DNA from: an uncultured Bacilli bacterium | GTDB lineage: Bacteria; Bacillota_I; Bacilli_A; RF39; UBA660 | DNA length: 12,655 nt | Direction: 5' to 3' | Assembly: GCA_947626425.1 (NCBI GenBank) | Contig: CANQRX010000039.1 | Coordinates: 1 to 12,655, forward strand | In this document: in pieces, positions 1 to 7,667 of the stretch | Numbering within the stretch: position 1 is the first letter of the stretch | Layout: each line of letters starts with the position of its first letter | Program-made: the position numbers and the translations under genes | Notes under the pieces: model-generated | The model's database searches: none | Told to the model about the DNA's origin: nothing | The model's input: only the letters and a program-made list of their open reading frames with translations

Positions 1-126
1 TCTTAAATAAATTAAAGTATCATTATCATCATCTAATTTTTCTAAATATTTCGTTTTATCTATATAATAGTAATTTCTTAAAATTAAATCTTTATAATCA
101 CTTATTTCATATGGTATTTTTTTCAT
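1..126 (-). CDS. AAA-ATPase-like / PD-(D/E)XK family protein, N-terminal fragment (copy C, cut by window edge)
   Basis: This is the first 42 codons of a third tandem copy; the rest lies outside the window to the left. It starts MKKIPYEISDYKDL and ends at the TLIYLR that precedes the Walker A motif in the other copies. ATG is at 126–124, with AAGAGGA about 6 nt upstream, and the start lies 18 nt after the stop of copy A, so co-transcription is likely. The coding sequence differs from the equivalent part of copy B (2989–3114) at one base only (Arg instead of Gly at residue 17). Its ribosome-binding-site region instead matches copy A (127–145 equals 1825–1843). Family assignment rests on near-identity to copy B; whether the full gene is intact cannot be seen here. 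Confidence 0.8.
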   Translation of the reverse strand, partial: MKKIPYEISDYKDLILRNYYYIDKTKYLEKLDDDNDTLIYLR

Positions 127-144
127 GTTTATTCCTCTTTTCTT

Positions 145-1824
145 TTATTTTACTTCTTCTAATTTTAAACATTCATGACGACTATATATTGCTACATACT
201 TTCGACAACTTCCTAGTCTTTCATCTTCGGCATATCTTTTAACTTGTTCTGTTCCTTCACTTAATTTTTCCATTATTTTCTTTTCATTTAATTCTTCTTT
301 TTTAAGATATTTTAATTCAATTATTATATTATCTTTAATTGATTCATTTTTCTTTCGTAAATATATATCTATATAACCATTATTGCTTACTTGTTCATCA
401 CTTATAAAATAATATTTATTATTAATTAAAATCGTAAACATTACTATCTTGATTATTAATTCATTCATTTGCATATAATCACGATTATCCATTTTTTTTA
501 AAATTTCGCTTGTATAATTACATAATTTAGTTATTGTTCCTTCATTTATTATTTCAGCAAAAATTTCATCTCTTTTTTTATTATCATATTTTATATCAAT
601 TTCATTTAATTTATAGATAAAATAATTACCATAGACTTCTTTCATGACGCGATTAGGGATTTTAAAAAAGTAACCACCAAACTTATCTGGTTCGATTGTT
701 AAATAACCAAAGTAATATAATAAACTAATTATATCATCGCGGTCAAAATCAACTTCTAAATCAAAACTTGTCTTTAACGTTCCAGAAACTTGGTCATTAA
801 GTAGTATTTCTTCTAATAATTCTTTACTATAGGGATTATGTTTTAATTCGATTAAATTTCCTACTTTACCTCGATTAAAGACAATATTATCATCCATTAT
901 TTCCTTTGGTAATTTTTTAAAGTCAACATAATTACTTAATAAATACATAACTAAAGTTGCATTGAACACTTTTTCATTTGCTTCTTCATTAAATAAATAT
1001 CCATCATAATTTTCTAACATGACATTATATACTTCTTCTTCATCTTCTTTGGATACATAGTCATTTAATAATTTTTTTACCTCTTCATGGGTTAAACCAA
1101 TCATGCTATTAAAACGAATATCGGTCGATAAATTGGTTGCTATATTAAAACCAGTCGTCATACTATTTAAAGTAATTGGACAAATTCCGGTTGCAAAAAA
1201 GCGATCAATTACTCCTAAACCAATATATTCTTTTAACACGGCATAAAAAGCTTTAACAAATCCACCATTTCCAACCACACTTTTAAAACGTTTTGCATCG
1301 CCTTCTAATATCGCATTGGTAAAATTATCATATTCGTCAATTAAAATATAAAGTTTATGCTCTAATTTCAAACCTTTAAAATAACTTAAAAAATATTTAA
1401 TTATCAACGAAACACTTTTATTTTCATCTATATTATATTTTAAATTATAATTGTCACATAAATTATTAATTCCTGTTATTATGCATCCTTTAAATTCCTC
1501 TTCTAATTCTTTTTTATTTTTGTCCCCAGTTGTTAGTCCTGAAAAATCAAACTTTAAGACATAATAATTATTCTTATTTTTAGTTGGATTACTATAAATA
1601 TAAGTATCTTTAAATAAAGATTCAAATGAATCTTTACTATTTAAATCATAATAGTAAAACATCATACTTGTAAATAAACTTTTGCCAAATCTTCCGGGTC
1701 TTAAATACATTAAAGTATCCTTATTATTTTCTAGTTTTTCTAAATACATTGTTTTATCAACATAATAACAATTTTTTTCGATTAATTCCTTAAAATTATT
1801 TTTTCCATATGGTATTTCTTTCAT
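145..1824 (-). CDS. AAA-ATPase-like protein with C-terminal PD-(D/E)XK nuclease domain (copy A, complete)
   Basis: The product is 559 aa. Residues about 3–250 match the predicted AAA-ATPase-like family (PF09820 type): Walker A variant RPGRFGKS (42–49), Walker B LYILIDEYD (158–166, with D163 and E164), and a conserved FATG segment (210–213). The C-terminal part resembles the PD-(D/E)XK nuclease domain found in these proteins (PF08011 type): D486 in GYIDIYL, E503/K505 in IIELKY, and Q527xxxY531. I chose the ATG at 1824 because AGAGGA lies 6 nt upstream; an ATG 10 codons earlier (1854) has no such site. The protein contains no Trp. It sits between copies B and C in one orientation, and I see no convincing promoter of its own. 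The cellular role of the family is not established; nuclease activity is inferred from motifs. These proteins often occur as expanded multi-copy families in gut bacteria. Confidence 0.9.
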   Translation of the reverse strand: MKEIPYGKNNFKELIEKNCYYVDKTMYLEKLENNKDTLMYLRPGRFGKSLFTSMMFYYYDLNSKDSFESLFKDTYIYSNPTKNKNNYYVLKFDFSGLTTGDKNKKELEEEFKGCIITGINNLCDNYNLKYNIDENKSVSLIIKYFLSYFKGLKLEHKLYILIDEYDNFTNAILEGDAKRFKSVVGNGGFVKAFYAVLKEYIGLGVIDRFFATGICPITLNSMTTGFNIATNLSTDIRFNSMIGLTHEEVKKLLNDYVSKEDEEEVYNVMLENYDGYLFNEEANEKVFNATLVMYLLSNYVDFKKLPKEIMDDNIVFNRGKVGNLIELKHNPYSKELLEEILLNDQVSGTLKTSFDLEVDFDRDDIISLLYYFGYLTIEPDKFGGYFFKIPNRVMKEVYGNYFIYKLNEIDIKYDNKKRDEIFAEIINEGTITKLCNYTSEILKKMDNRDYMQMNELIIKIVMFTILINNKYYFISDEQVSNNGYIDIYLRKKNESIKDNIIIELKYLKKEELNEKKIMEKLSEGTEQVKRYAEDERLGSCRKYVAIYSRHECLKLEEVK

Positions 1825-1849
1825 GTTTATTCCTCTTTTCTTTATTATT

Positions 1850-1932
1850 TTCAATCATTCACTTTTCTTTCGTAAATATATACCAACAGCCATTAATTGC
1901 TTATTTTTCACTTTCAAAATAATATTCATTAT
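1850..1932 (-). pseudogene. Decayed remnant of the nuclease domain of copy B
   Basis: Read on the minus strand just after the copy B stop, this stretch encodes NNEYYFESEK, a stop, then AINGC followed (after a shift) by IYLRKKSE. Copy A residues 468–494 read NNKYYFISDEQ…NNGYIDIYLRKKNES, so this is the same segment with stops and frame changes. Relative to copy A, about 66 codons are missing before it, and everything after the D motif, including the ELK motif, is missing after it. It fills most of the gap between copy B and copy A. Confidence 0.75.
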
Positions 1933-3114
1933 TTATTTTATATTTTCAAATATTTCTTTCATTATTCGATTCGGTATTTTAAAATAATAATCACCATACT
2001 CATCAGTTTCAATTGTTAAATAACCAAAGTAATATAATAAACTTAAAATATCATTCCGATCACAATCTAACTCTAAAATAAAAAAGCTTTTTAATGTTCC
2101 AGAAACTTGGTCATTAAGTAATATTTTTTCTAATAATTCTTTACTGTATGGATTATGTTTTAATTCGATTATTTTTTTGGCTTCATCACAATTAGTTCTA
2201 TTTTTTTCAATTATTTCTTTTGGTATTTCTTTAAATTTTTCATAATTAATTAATAAATACATAACTAAATCGGCATTAAATAGTTTTTCTTCGACACGTT
2301 TACTAAATAAATAACCACCATAGTTTTCAAGCATTAATTGATATACTTTTTCTTGGTCTTTTTCGAAAACAACTTCTTTGATTAAAGTCTGAACTTCATC
2401 ACTAGTTAAACCAATCATATCATGATAACGAGGATCGGCAGTTAATTCCCAAGCAATATTAAAACCCGAAGTCATTGTTGTTAAATCTAATCGACAATTT
2501 CCTGTGGCAAAGAAACGGCCAATTACTCCTAAACCAATGTATTCCTTTATAACAGCATAGAAAGCCTTAGCCATACTACTTATGCTTTCAAATGATTGTT
2601 CATCTTCTTCAAGCAAAGATTTTATATAAGCATCATAATCATCAATTATAATATATATTTTATTTTCTAATTTAAAACAATCACTCAAAAAGAATAATAA
2701 TATCATATTAGCATTTTTTGTTTCATCTACTTGATAATCAAAATCATAATACTCGCAAAAAAAGCGAATCCCTGCAACTACACAATCGTTAAAACTATCA
2801 TACACATTTTTGGAAGATTCTTTTATTTTTGAAAAATCAAGTTTTAAAACATAATAATTATTTTTACTTGGAGTTGGATTATTATAAATATAAGTATCTT
2901 TAAACAAACTTTCAAATGAATCTTTACTATTTAGGTCATAATAGTAAAACATCATACTCGTAAATAAACTTTTGCCAAACTTTCCTGGTCTTAAATAAAT
3001 TAAAGTATCATTATCATCATCTAATTTTTCTAAATATTTCGTTTTATCTATATAATAGTAATTTCCTAAAATTAAATCTTTATAATCACTTATTTCATAT
3101 GGTATTTTTTTCAT
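1933..3114 (-). CDS. AAA-ATPase-like protein lacking the nuclease domain (copy B, truncated and probably degenerate)
   Basis: The product is 393 aa and parallels copy A over its first ~398 residues, then stops after KIPNRIMKEIFENIK. Walker A is RPGKFGKS (42–49). The Walker B region reads IYIIIDDYD, so the expected catalytic Glu is Asp (D159), which may weaken ATP hydrolysis. I chose the start at 3114 because GGAGGG sits 5 nt upstream and a -10 TATAAT lies just before it; an in-frame ATG at 3165 lies upstream of that promoter. The block from Walker A to YIYNNPT and the NPYSKELLE–QVSGTLK block are nearly identical in DNA to copy A, while the segment between them has diverged. It is probably the first gene of a B–A–C operon. 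It could be a non-functional paralog or an ATPase-only partner; the remnant downstream favours decay. Confidence 0.85.
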   Translation of the reverse strand: MKKIPYEISDYKDLILGNYYYIDKTKYLEKLDDDNDTLIYLRPGKFGKSLFTSMMFYYYDLNSKDSFESLFKDTYIYNNPTPSKNNYYVLKLDFSKIKESSKNVYDSFNDCVVAGIRFFCEYYDFDYQVDETKNANMILLFFLSDCFKLENKIYIIIDDYDAYIKSLLEEDEQSFESISSMAKAFYAVIKEYIGLGVIGRFFATGNCRLDLTTMTSGFNIAWELTADPRYHDMIGLTSDEVQTLIKEVVFEKDQEKVYQLMLENYGGYLFSKRVEEKLFNADLVMYLLINYEKFKEIPKEIIEKNRTNCDEAKKIIELKHNPYSKELLEKILLNDQVSGTLKSFFILELDCDRNDILSLLYYFGYLTIETDEYGDYYFKIPNRIMKEIFENIK

Positions 3115-3130
3115 AAGTCCCTCCAAACTC

Positions 3131-3159
3131 ATTATATAAATATTTAGGGCAAAACGCAA
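3131..3159 (-). promoter_or_regulatory. Promoter of copy B (-35 TTGCGT, -10 TATAAT)
   Basis: On the minus strand, TTGCGT (3159–3154) is separated by 17 nt from a perfect TATAAT (3136–3131). The GGAGGG ribosome binding site begins 6 nt after the -10, so the leader would be only about 10–12 nt. This promoter may serve the whole B–A–C array. Confidence 0.6.
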
Positions 3160-3257
3160 GAACATAATACCCCCTTTTTCCTTTGATTAATCATTTATAT
3201 ATCTTTGGTTTTTGATTGCATAGTTACATTATTTTACATAATTTTTTTCGTCTTTTC

Positions 3258-3287
3258 TTTTCATTTATTTAATTTCTATTGTATAAT
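3258..3287 (+). promoter_or_regulatory. Promoter of recU–ponA (-10 TATAAT)
   Basis: A perfect TATAAT lies at 3282–3287, with TTTTCA (3258–3263, 4 of 6 matches to TTGACA) 18 nt upstream. The GGAGGGG ribosome binding site (3294–3300) starts 6 nt after the -10, so the transcript should begin almost at the binding site. The -10 is convincing; the -35 is weaker. Confidence 0.6.
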
Positions 3288-3304
3288 GTGGTTGGAGGGG
3301 TATC

Positions 3305-3865
3305 ATGCAATATCCAAACAACATTGTTAAAGAAAAAAAGAAAGTTATTAATTATGCTAATCGAGGGATGGATTTAGAGGAATATATTAATGAGTCTAAT
3401 GAATATTATTTAGAGGTTGATAAAGCACTTATTTATAAAAAACCAACACCAATTGGTATAAGTAAAGCTAGTTATACAAGTAAAGGTCGCGTGATTAATG
3501 AAGGATATTTTTTAGCCCCATCAACATTAGATTACAATGGCATTTACCGAGCTTGTTATATTGAGTTTGAAGCCAAAGAAACCAAACTAAAAACTGCTTT
3601 TCCTTTAGCTAATTTTCATGAACACCAACTAAAACATATTAAACGAGTTATCAAACACGGTGGGATTGTTTTCGTTATAATTAAAATGAATGGTTTTAAT
3701 TTTGTTTTAAAAGGTGAAGATTTAATTAATTTTATTGAAAATAATGATCGGAAAAGTATTCCCTATTCTTACATTGAGGAAGTTGGCTATAAAATTACAG
3801 AAAAAATAAGACCGCCCCTAGACTATTTAGCAGTTATTGATGAAATTTATTTTAAAGGAGAATGA
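3305..3865 (+). CDS. recU: RecU-family Holliday junction resolvase
   Basis: The product is 186 aa. It cleaves four-way DNA junctions in recombination and chromosome segregation, the Gram-positive counterpart of RuvC. Family-diagnostic residues are visible: NRGMDLEEYINESNEYY near the N terminus (19–35), the stalk region KKPTP…YFLAPST (45–74), and the PD-(D/E)XK active site D76 in STLDYNG with E89 and K91 in IEFEAKET. The 13- and 2-residue spacings match D88/E101/K103 of Bacillus RecU. The C terminus (PPLDYLAVID) is also typical. GGAGGGG lies 4 nt before the ATG. The gene precedes ponA, as in Bacillus subtilis. Only TGA-TGT separates its last sense codon from the ponA ATG, and both genes are in the same frame. 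The length is slightly below the ~200 aa usual for the family, and it looks intact. Confidence 0.95.
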   Translation: MQYPNNIVKEKKKVINYANRGMDLEEYINESNEYYLEVDKALIYKKPTPIGISKASYTSKGRVINEGYFLAPSTLDYNGIYRACYIEFEAKETKLKTAFPLANFHEHQLKHIKRVIKHGGIVFVIIKMNGFNFVLKGEDLINFIENNDRKSIPYSYIEEVGYKITEKIRPPLDYLAVIDEIYFKGE

Positions 3866-3868
3866 TGT

Positions 3869-6667
3869 ATGACTAAAGAAAAAGAAAATTTAGCAAAAGA
3901 AGATCCAATAAAGAAAAAAAGTGAAAAAAAAGAAAAAAAGAAAAAGATTAAAAAAAGAGCTACGCATACTTTTTTGATTATCATTATGGTTTTTGGAATT
4001 GCAGTAGCTTCAACAGTTTTAGCTTTTGGCTTATATATTGTTTTTACAGCTCCCGAATTTACCGTTGATAAATTATATAGTCGTGAAGCATCGGCCATAT
4101 ATGCAAAAGATGGAACTTTAATAACAAGGTTTGGTGAAGAAAACCGAGTTTTAAAATCTTATGAAGAATTTCCCCAAGTTTTAGTTGATGCGCTTGTCGC
4201 AACTGAAGATTCAAGATTTTTCCAACATAATGGTTTTGATGCTGGTCGGTTTTTAAAAGCTAGTTTAGGCCAAATGGCCGGAAATAGTGATGCCGGTGGG
4301 GCATCAACTATTACCATGCAATTAGTTAAACAAAACTTTACTTCAAGTGAAGCTAGTGGTATTGAAGGGATAATTCGAAAATTTACCGATATTTATATGG
4401 CAATTTTCAAAATTGAAAAAAATTATACCAAACAACAAATTATTGAGTTTTACTTTAACTCTATGTGGCTTGCTAATGGCGGGACAAATTTTGGAAGCAT
4501 CAATGGTGTTGAACAAGCTTGTCAATATTATTTTGGTAAAAGTGTTTCAGACATAACTTTAAATGAAGCAGCGATTATTGTCGGAATGTATAATAACCCA
4601 ACTTATTTTAATCCGCAGACAAACCCTGAAGCAACAACCGAAAGAAGAAGTACCGTTTTAAGTTTAATGGTTAGACATGGATATATTACCGAACAAGAAA
4701 AAATTGATGCCGAAAAAATTCCCGTCGAATCGCTTCTTCGTAGTGATATAGGTGCGGACAATGCTCAAAATCCTTATCAACATTTAATTGATTTTGTCGT
4801 TGATGATATTAAAAATAAAACCGGAATTGATATCTATAGAGGTGGATATTCAGTTAAAACAACCTTTGATTTAAAAGTTCAAGGAGTTGTTAATGCTGTT
4901 GAAGATGGAGCCGCTTGGCAATTTAAAGATGATAAAGTTCAGGTAGGAATAGCTGTTACTTCAAGTGTTGATGGTTCCATTGTTGCTTTAGGACCAGGAA
5001 GAGCCTATGTAGCAAGTGGTTTAAATCGAAGTGTTATGAAAAAACAACCAGGTTCAACTGCCAAGCCAATATTCGACTACGGACCTTTAATTGAATACAA
5101 TAATGCCTCGCCTCAACAAATGTTTTTAGATTATGCTTATACTTATAATAATGGCACGAATATTAATAACTGGGATAATGGTTATTATGGAATTATGACA
5201 ATGAAAAATGCTTTAGCTGAATCGCGAAATGTCCCTGCCCTTCAAGCTTTTCAACAAGTAGATCCTAAAAACATCGCTGAGTTTGTACATAATTTGGGAA
5301 TTGATTATGGTGAAAATTTAAACGAAGCTTATTCAATCGGTGGAATGGAATATGGTTTTTCACCATTGGAAGCTAGTGCAGCTTATGCTGCATTTGCTAG
5401 AGGTGGCTATTATATAGAACCTTATTCATTCACAGAAATTACTAATATTGAAACTGAAGAAACTATTACTTGGAAATACGAGAAAAAACGGGCGATGTCC
5501 GAAGAAACAGCATATATGATTACCGATATTTTATTACAAGCAACGGCCAGTGGTGTTGGTGGTAATATTAATAGTAATTTACGAAGCAGTGTCGCTTCTA
5601 AGTCTGGTACTTCTAATGTTGATGAGGAAGGTGCAAAAGCAAATAACATCAGTGTTTACGCGACTCCAGACCATTGGGTTAATACTTATAGTCCTGATTA
5701 TTCGATTTCTTTATGGATGGGTTATGACAAGCTTGACAGTGAACATTACTTCACTTCTAGCACTGGTGGAACTCCAAGAACCTTAATGAGTGCTTACCTT
5801 GCTAATAATCTATATAATCCCGAAAGCAAATTTACAAAACCAAGTGGAATTACAACTGTAACGATTGAATCGCAATTACTTCCACCAAAAAAAGCCAGCG
5901 CAAATACACCAAGTAATATGAAAATTTCAGCTATGTTTAAAGCTGGTACCGAACCAAGTGAAACCTCAACAAGATTTACCCAATTACAAGATCCATCAAA
6001 CGTTCAATCAAGTAATAATAATGGCACAATTACAATAACATGGAATGGAATTGGTACTCCTGATACAATTAATCAATCAAAAATAAAAGCTGATTTTCAA
6101 AAAGCATATTCGTCTTTTGCGACTAATTATCCAAATAGTTATAATAATTTTCTAAATCGCTACCTAGGAATTTATAATTCTTATAACTCTAACCATATTG
6201 GAGATATAGGATATCAAGTTTATTTAAAACAAGGAAATGGCCTACGAGATTTAGGTTGGACAAGAAATAATTCTTTCACCTATCGAACCGCTTCTAGTGG
6301 AACTTATGAATTTGTGGTTAAAAGCTCATATAGTATTTATAAAGGATGTCAAAGTAACGGCGTTTCAACAAGACAAACAGTTCGAGGTGCTTCTTCAGTC
6401 CCTCCAGCAGTTGTAGAAGAAGGTCTAACAGCGACCGCGAATGATATCTGTGTGGAAATAGGTCAGACTCTTAATCCCAAAAGTGCTGTAACGGTTAACT
6501 TTAATGGCACGAATGTAACCAATGAAGCAACGATTAGTTTTTCAAGTTTTGATACTCAAAAAGAAGGAAATTTTGAAGTAACTTACAGCGTAAATTATAA
6601 AGATAACCAAACCAAAGTAACGGGAAATGTCGAAGTTAAAGAATCGTGTGAAGCCGGTTTAGATTAA
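3869..6667 (+). CDS. ponA: Class A penicillin-binding protein 1 (transglycosylase/transpeptidase)
   Basis: The product is 932 aa: a membrane-anchored enzyme that polymerises and cross-links peptidoglycan at the outer face of the membrane. In order: a Lys-rich cytoplasmic tail (1–31); one membrane segment (about 34–60); a GT51 glycosyltransferase domain with EDSRFFQHNGFD (113–124), GGASTITMQ (143–151) and RKFTD (170–174); a transpeptidase domain with S396TAK399, S452RN and K578SGT; an FN3-like domain (about 700–845) with a helical insert; and an Ig-like domain (about 850–925). In the third GT motif (RKxxE) the catalytic Glu is Asp174. I chose ATG 3869 because AAAGGAG ends 8 nt upstream; ATGs at 3862 and 3865 are too close, and the latter meets a stop after three codons. 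It follows recU by 3 nt and ends at a strong terminator. Peptidoglycan synthesis excludes a wall-less mollicute. Confidence 0.95.
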   Translation: MTKEKENLAKEDPIKKKSEKKEKKKKIKKRATHTFLIIIMVFGIAVASTVLAFGLYIVFTAPEFTVDKLYSREASAIYAKDGTLITRFGEENRVLKSYEEFPQVLVDALVATEDSRFFQHNGFDAGRFLKASLGQMAGNSDAGGASTITMQLVKQNFTSSEASGIEGIIRKFTDIYMAIFKIEKNYTKQQIIEFYFNSMWLANGGTNFGSINGVEQACQYYFGKSVSDITLNEAAIIVGMYNNPTYFNPQTNPEATTERRSTVLSLMVRHGYITEQEKIDAEKIPVESLLRSDIGADNAQNPYQHLIDFVVDDIKNKTGIDIYRGGYSVKTTFDLKVQGVVNAVEDGAAWQFKDDKVQVGIAVTSSVDGSIVALGPGRAYVASGLNRSVMKKQPGSTAKPIFDYGPLIEYNNASPQQMFLDYAYTYNNGTNINNWDNGYYGIMTMKNALAESRNVPALQAFQQVDPKNIAEFVHNLGIDYGENLNEAYSIGGMEYGFSPLEASAAYAAFARGGYYIEPYSFTEITNIETEETITWKYEKKRAMSEETAYMITDILLQATASGVGGNINSNLRSSVASKSGTSNVDEEGAKANNISVYATPDHWVNTYSPDYSISLWMGYDKLDSEHYFTSSTGGTPRTLMSAYLANNLYNPESKFTKPSGITTVTIESQLLPPKKASANTPSNMKISAMFKAGTEPSETSTRFTQLQDPSNVQSSNNNGTITITWNGIGTPDTINQSKIKADFQKAYSSFATNYPNSYNNFLNRYLGIYNSYNSNHIGDIGYQVYLKQGNGLRDLGWTRNNSFTYRTASSGTYEFVVKSSYSIYKGCQSNGVSTRQTVRGASSVPPAVVEEGLTATANDICVEIGQTLNPKSAVTVNFNGTNVTNEATISFSSFDTQKEGNFEVTYSVNYKDNQTKVTGNVEVKESCEAGLD

Positions 6668-6676
6668 AAATGTAAT

Positions 6677-6720
6677 AAAAAAGACTGTCAAAATAACTTA
6701 ATTCTTAGACAGTTTTTTTA
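6677..6720. terminator. Bidirectional rho-independent terminator between ponA and the HATPase gene
   Basis: An inverted repeat ACTGTC (6684–6689) / GACAGT (6708–6713) has an AT-rich loop that can pair further. It is followed by seven T (6713–6719) and preceded by a run of A, so each strand ends in a U-tract. It sits between two convergent genes, as expected for a shared terminator. Confidence 0.75.
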
Positions 6721-6737
6721 TTTTTAAAACAAAATCT

Positions 6738-7667
6738 TTATTTAGCCTTTTTTAAAACATAATAGGTATTTTTCCCTTTACCAATCTTTTCAATTACTTT
6801 TTCCTTAATTAACTGAGATAAAATAACTTTTGATCTAGCAGATGAAACATTAAACATTTTATCTAGGGTTTCTCTTTTTATCTTATCGTTAGTTTTTAAA
6901 TACTCAATTATTTCTTCTTTTTGATCATTCCCATTTAAAAATGAATCTTTATTTTCTTCTTTTTCTTTATAGTTTACATTTGGTAATATTACTTTAAATG
7001 AATTATTGCTAATCCTAAATTCTGGTTTTAAATTAAATTCTTCATAAATATCTAACATCCGGCCAATTCCTGTGCCATAACTTTCAACATATTTTAATCT
7101 ATAAAAAATATTAGCAAGATTTTTATTACGAGGTTGAGAGACTCCTGATAAAATATCTTCAATTGTTATCCCTAACATTAATCCTCCTAAAGAAACGACT
7201 TCAATGCGATTATCAAAAACAGATATTAAAATACTTCCTGAAAAATTATAATTTCGATGAATAATAGCGTTTAAAATAGTTTCTCTTATAGCATATTCTG
7301 GATAATCACGAATATCAACTCGCTTGAAATTGACAATTTTGCCACTTATTCTATTAACTAAATTCAAATATTCTAATGCATCTTCTAATTGTTTAATCAA
7401 AGAACCTTTAAATTCTTTTCGATCTTTAAAGGTAATTTTATTATTTCCTTCAAAAATAGCACATTTAATAGAAAATGGACATTCATCTGCCAATAAAAGG
7501 GCTAAATTAGTATAATAATTATCTTCATTTAAAAGATTTAATGTTTTATATTTAGTTTCACTAAAATCTAAATCTTTATTTTGAAAAACATTTTTCAAAT
7601 AGTTAAAATGAAAATTTTGATTACTTGCTATTTCTTCTTCAAAAGAATCGTGGTTTGTTTTTATCAA
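6738..7667 (-). CDS. HATPase_c_4 + winged-helix protein, C-terminal part of a frameshifted AlbA_2 regulator-like gene
   Basis: The 309 aa open frame starts at TTG 7667. It carries a GHKL-type ATPase domain of the HATPase_c_4 class: N-box-like RETILNAIIHRNY (128–140), IEVVSLGGL (155–163), SQPRNKNLANIF (177–188) and ESYGTGIGRM (195–204). It ends in a winged-helix domain (about 249–305, with the pattern RETLDKMFNVSSARSKVIL). In the family these follow an AlbA_2 (Schlafen-like) domain in one polypeptide, and the upstream 130-codon frame encodes exactly that domain. In this frame the codons just before TTG read E-F-R-T, continuing the ASDE of the upstream frame if one base were added. It may therefore be the broken half of one gene. 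A TTGA overlap with the upstream stop would also allow coupled translation. Family members are treated as ATP-binding transcriptional-regulator-like proteins. Confidence 0.8.
   Translation of the reverse strand: MIKTNHDSFEEEIASNQNFHFNYLKNVFQNKDLDFSETKYKTLNLLNEDNYYTNLALLLADECPFSIKCAIFEGNNKITFKDRKEFKGSLIKQLEDALEYLNLVNRISGKIVNFKRVDIRDYPEYAIRETILNAIIHRNYNFSGSILISVFDNRIEVVSLGGLMLGITIEDILSGVSQPRNKNLANIFYRLKYVESYGTGIGRMLDIYEEFNLKPEFRISNNSFKVILPNVNYKEKEENKDSFLNGNDQKEEIIEYLKTNDKIKRETLDKMFNVSSARSKVILSQLIKEKVIEKIGKGKNTYYVLKKAK

Noticed and set aside
3115..3165. N-terminal extension of copy B from an ATG at 3165
   Set aside because: The extension contains the -10 and -35 boxes and lacks a ribosome binding site, while GGAGGG precedes the ATG at 3114 and the protein then aligns with copies A and C.
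1..3165. Known anti-phage defence system or insertion sequence in the left array
   Set aside because: No transposase, terminal inverted repeats or recognised defence partner genes are visible; only the ATPase/nuclease family is supported.
3863..3865. UGA read as tryptophan (mycoplasma code), fusing recU and ponA
   Set aside because: All Trp codons seen are TGG, no coding frame needs internal TGA, and ponA has its own well-placed ribosome binding site.
3847..4098. Minus-strand reading frame opposite the start of ponA
   Set aside because: It is the complement of the Lys-rich tail and membrane segment of ponA, has no ribosome binding site and resembles no family.
5550..5786. Hydrophobic plus-strand frame inside ponA
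   Set aside because: It lies within the conserved transpeptidase domain of ponA in another frame, so it is a by-product of that coding sequence.
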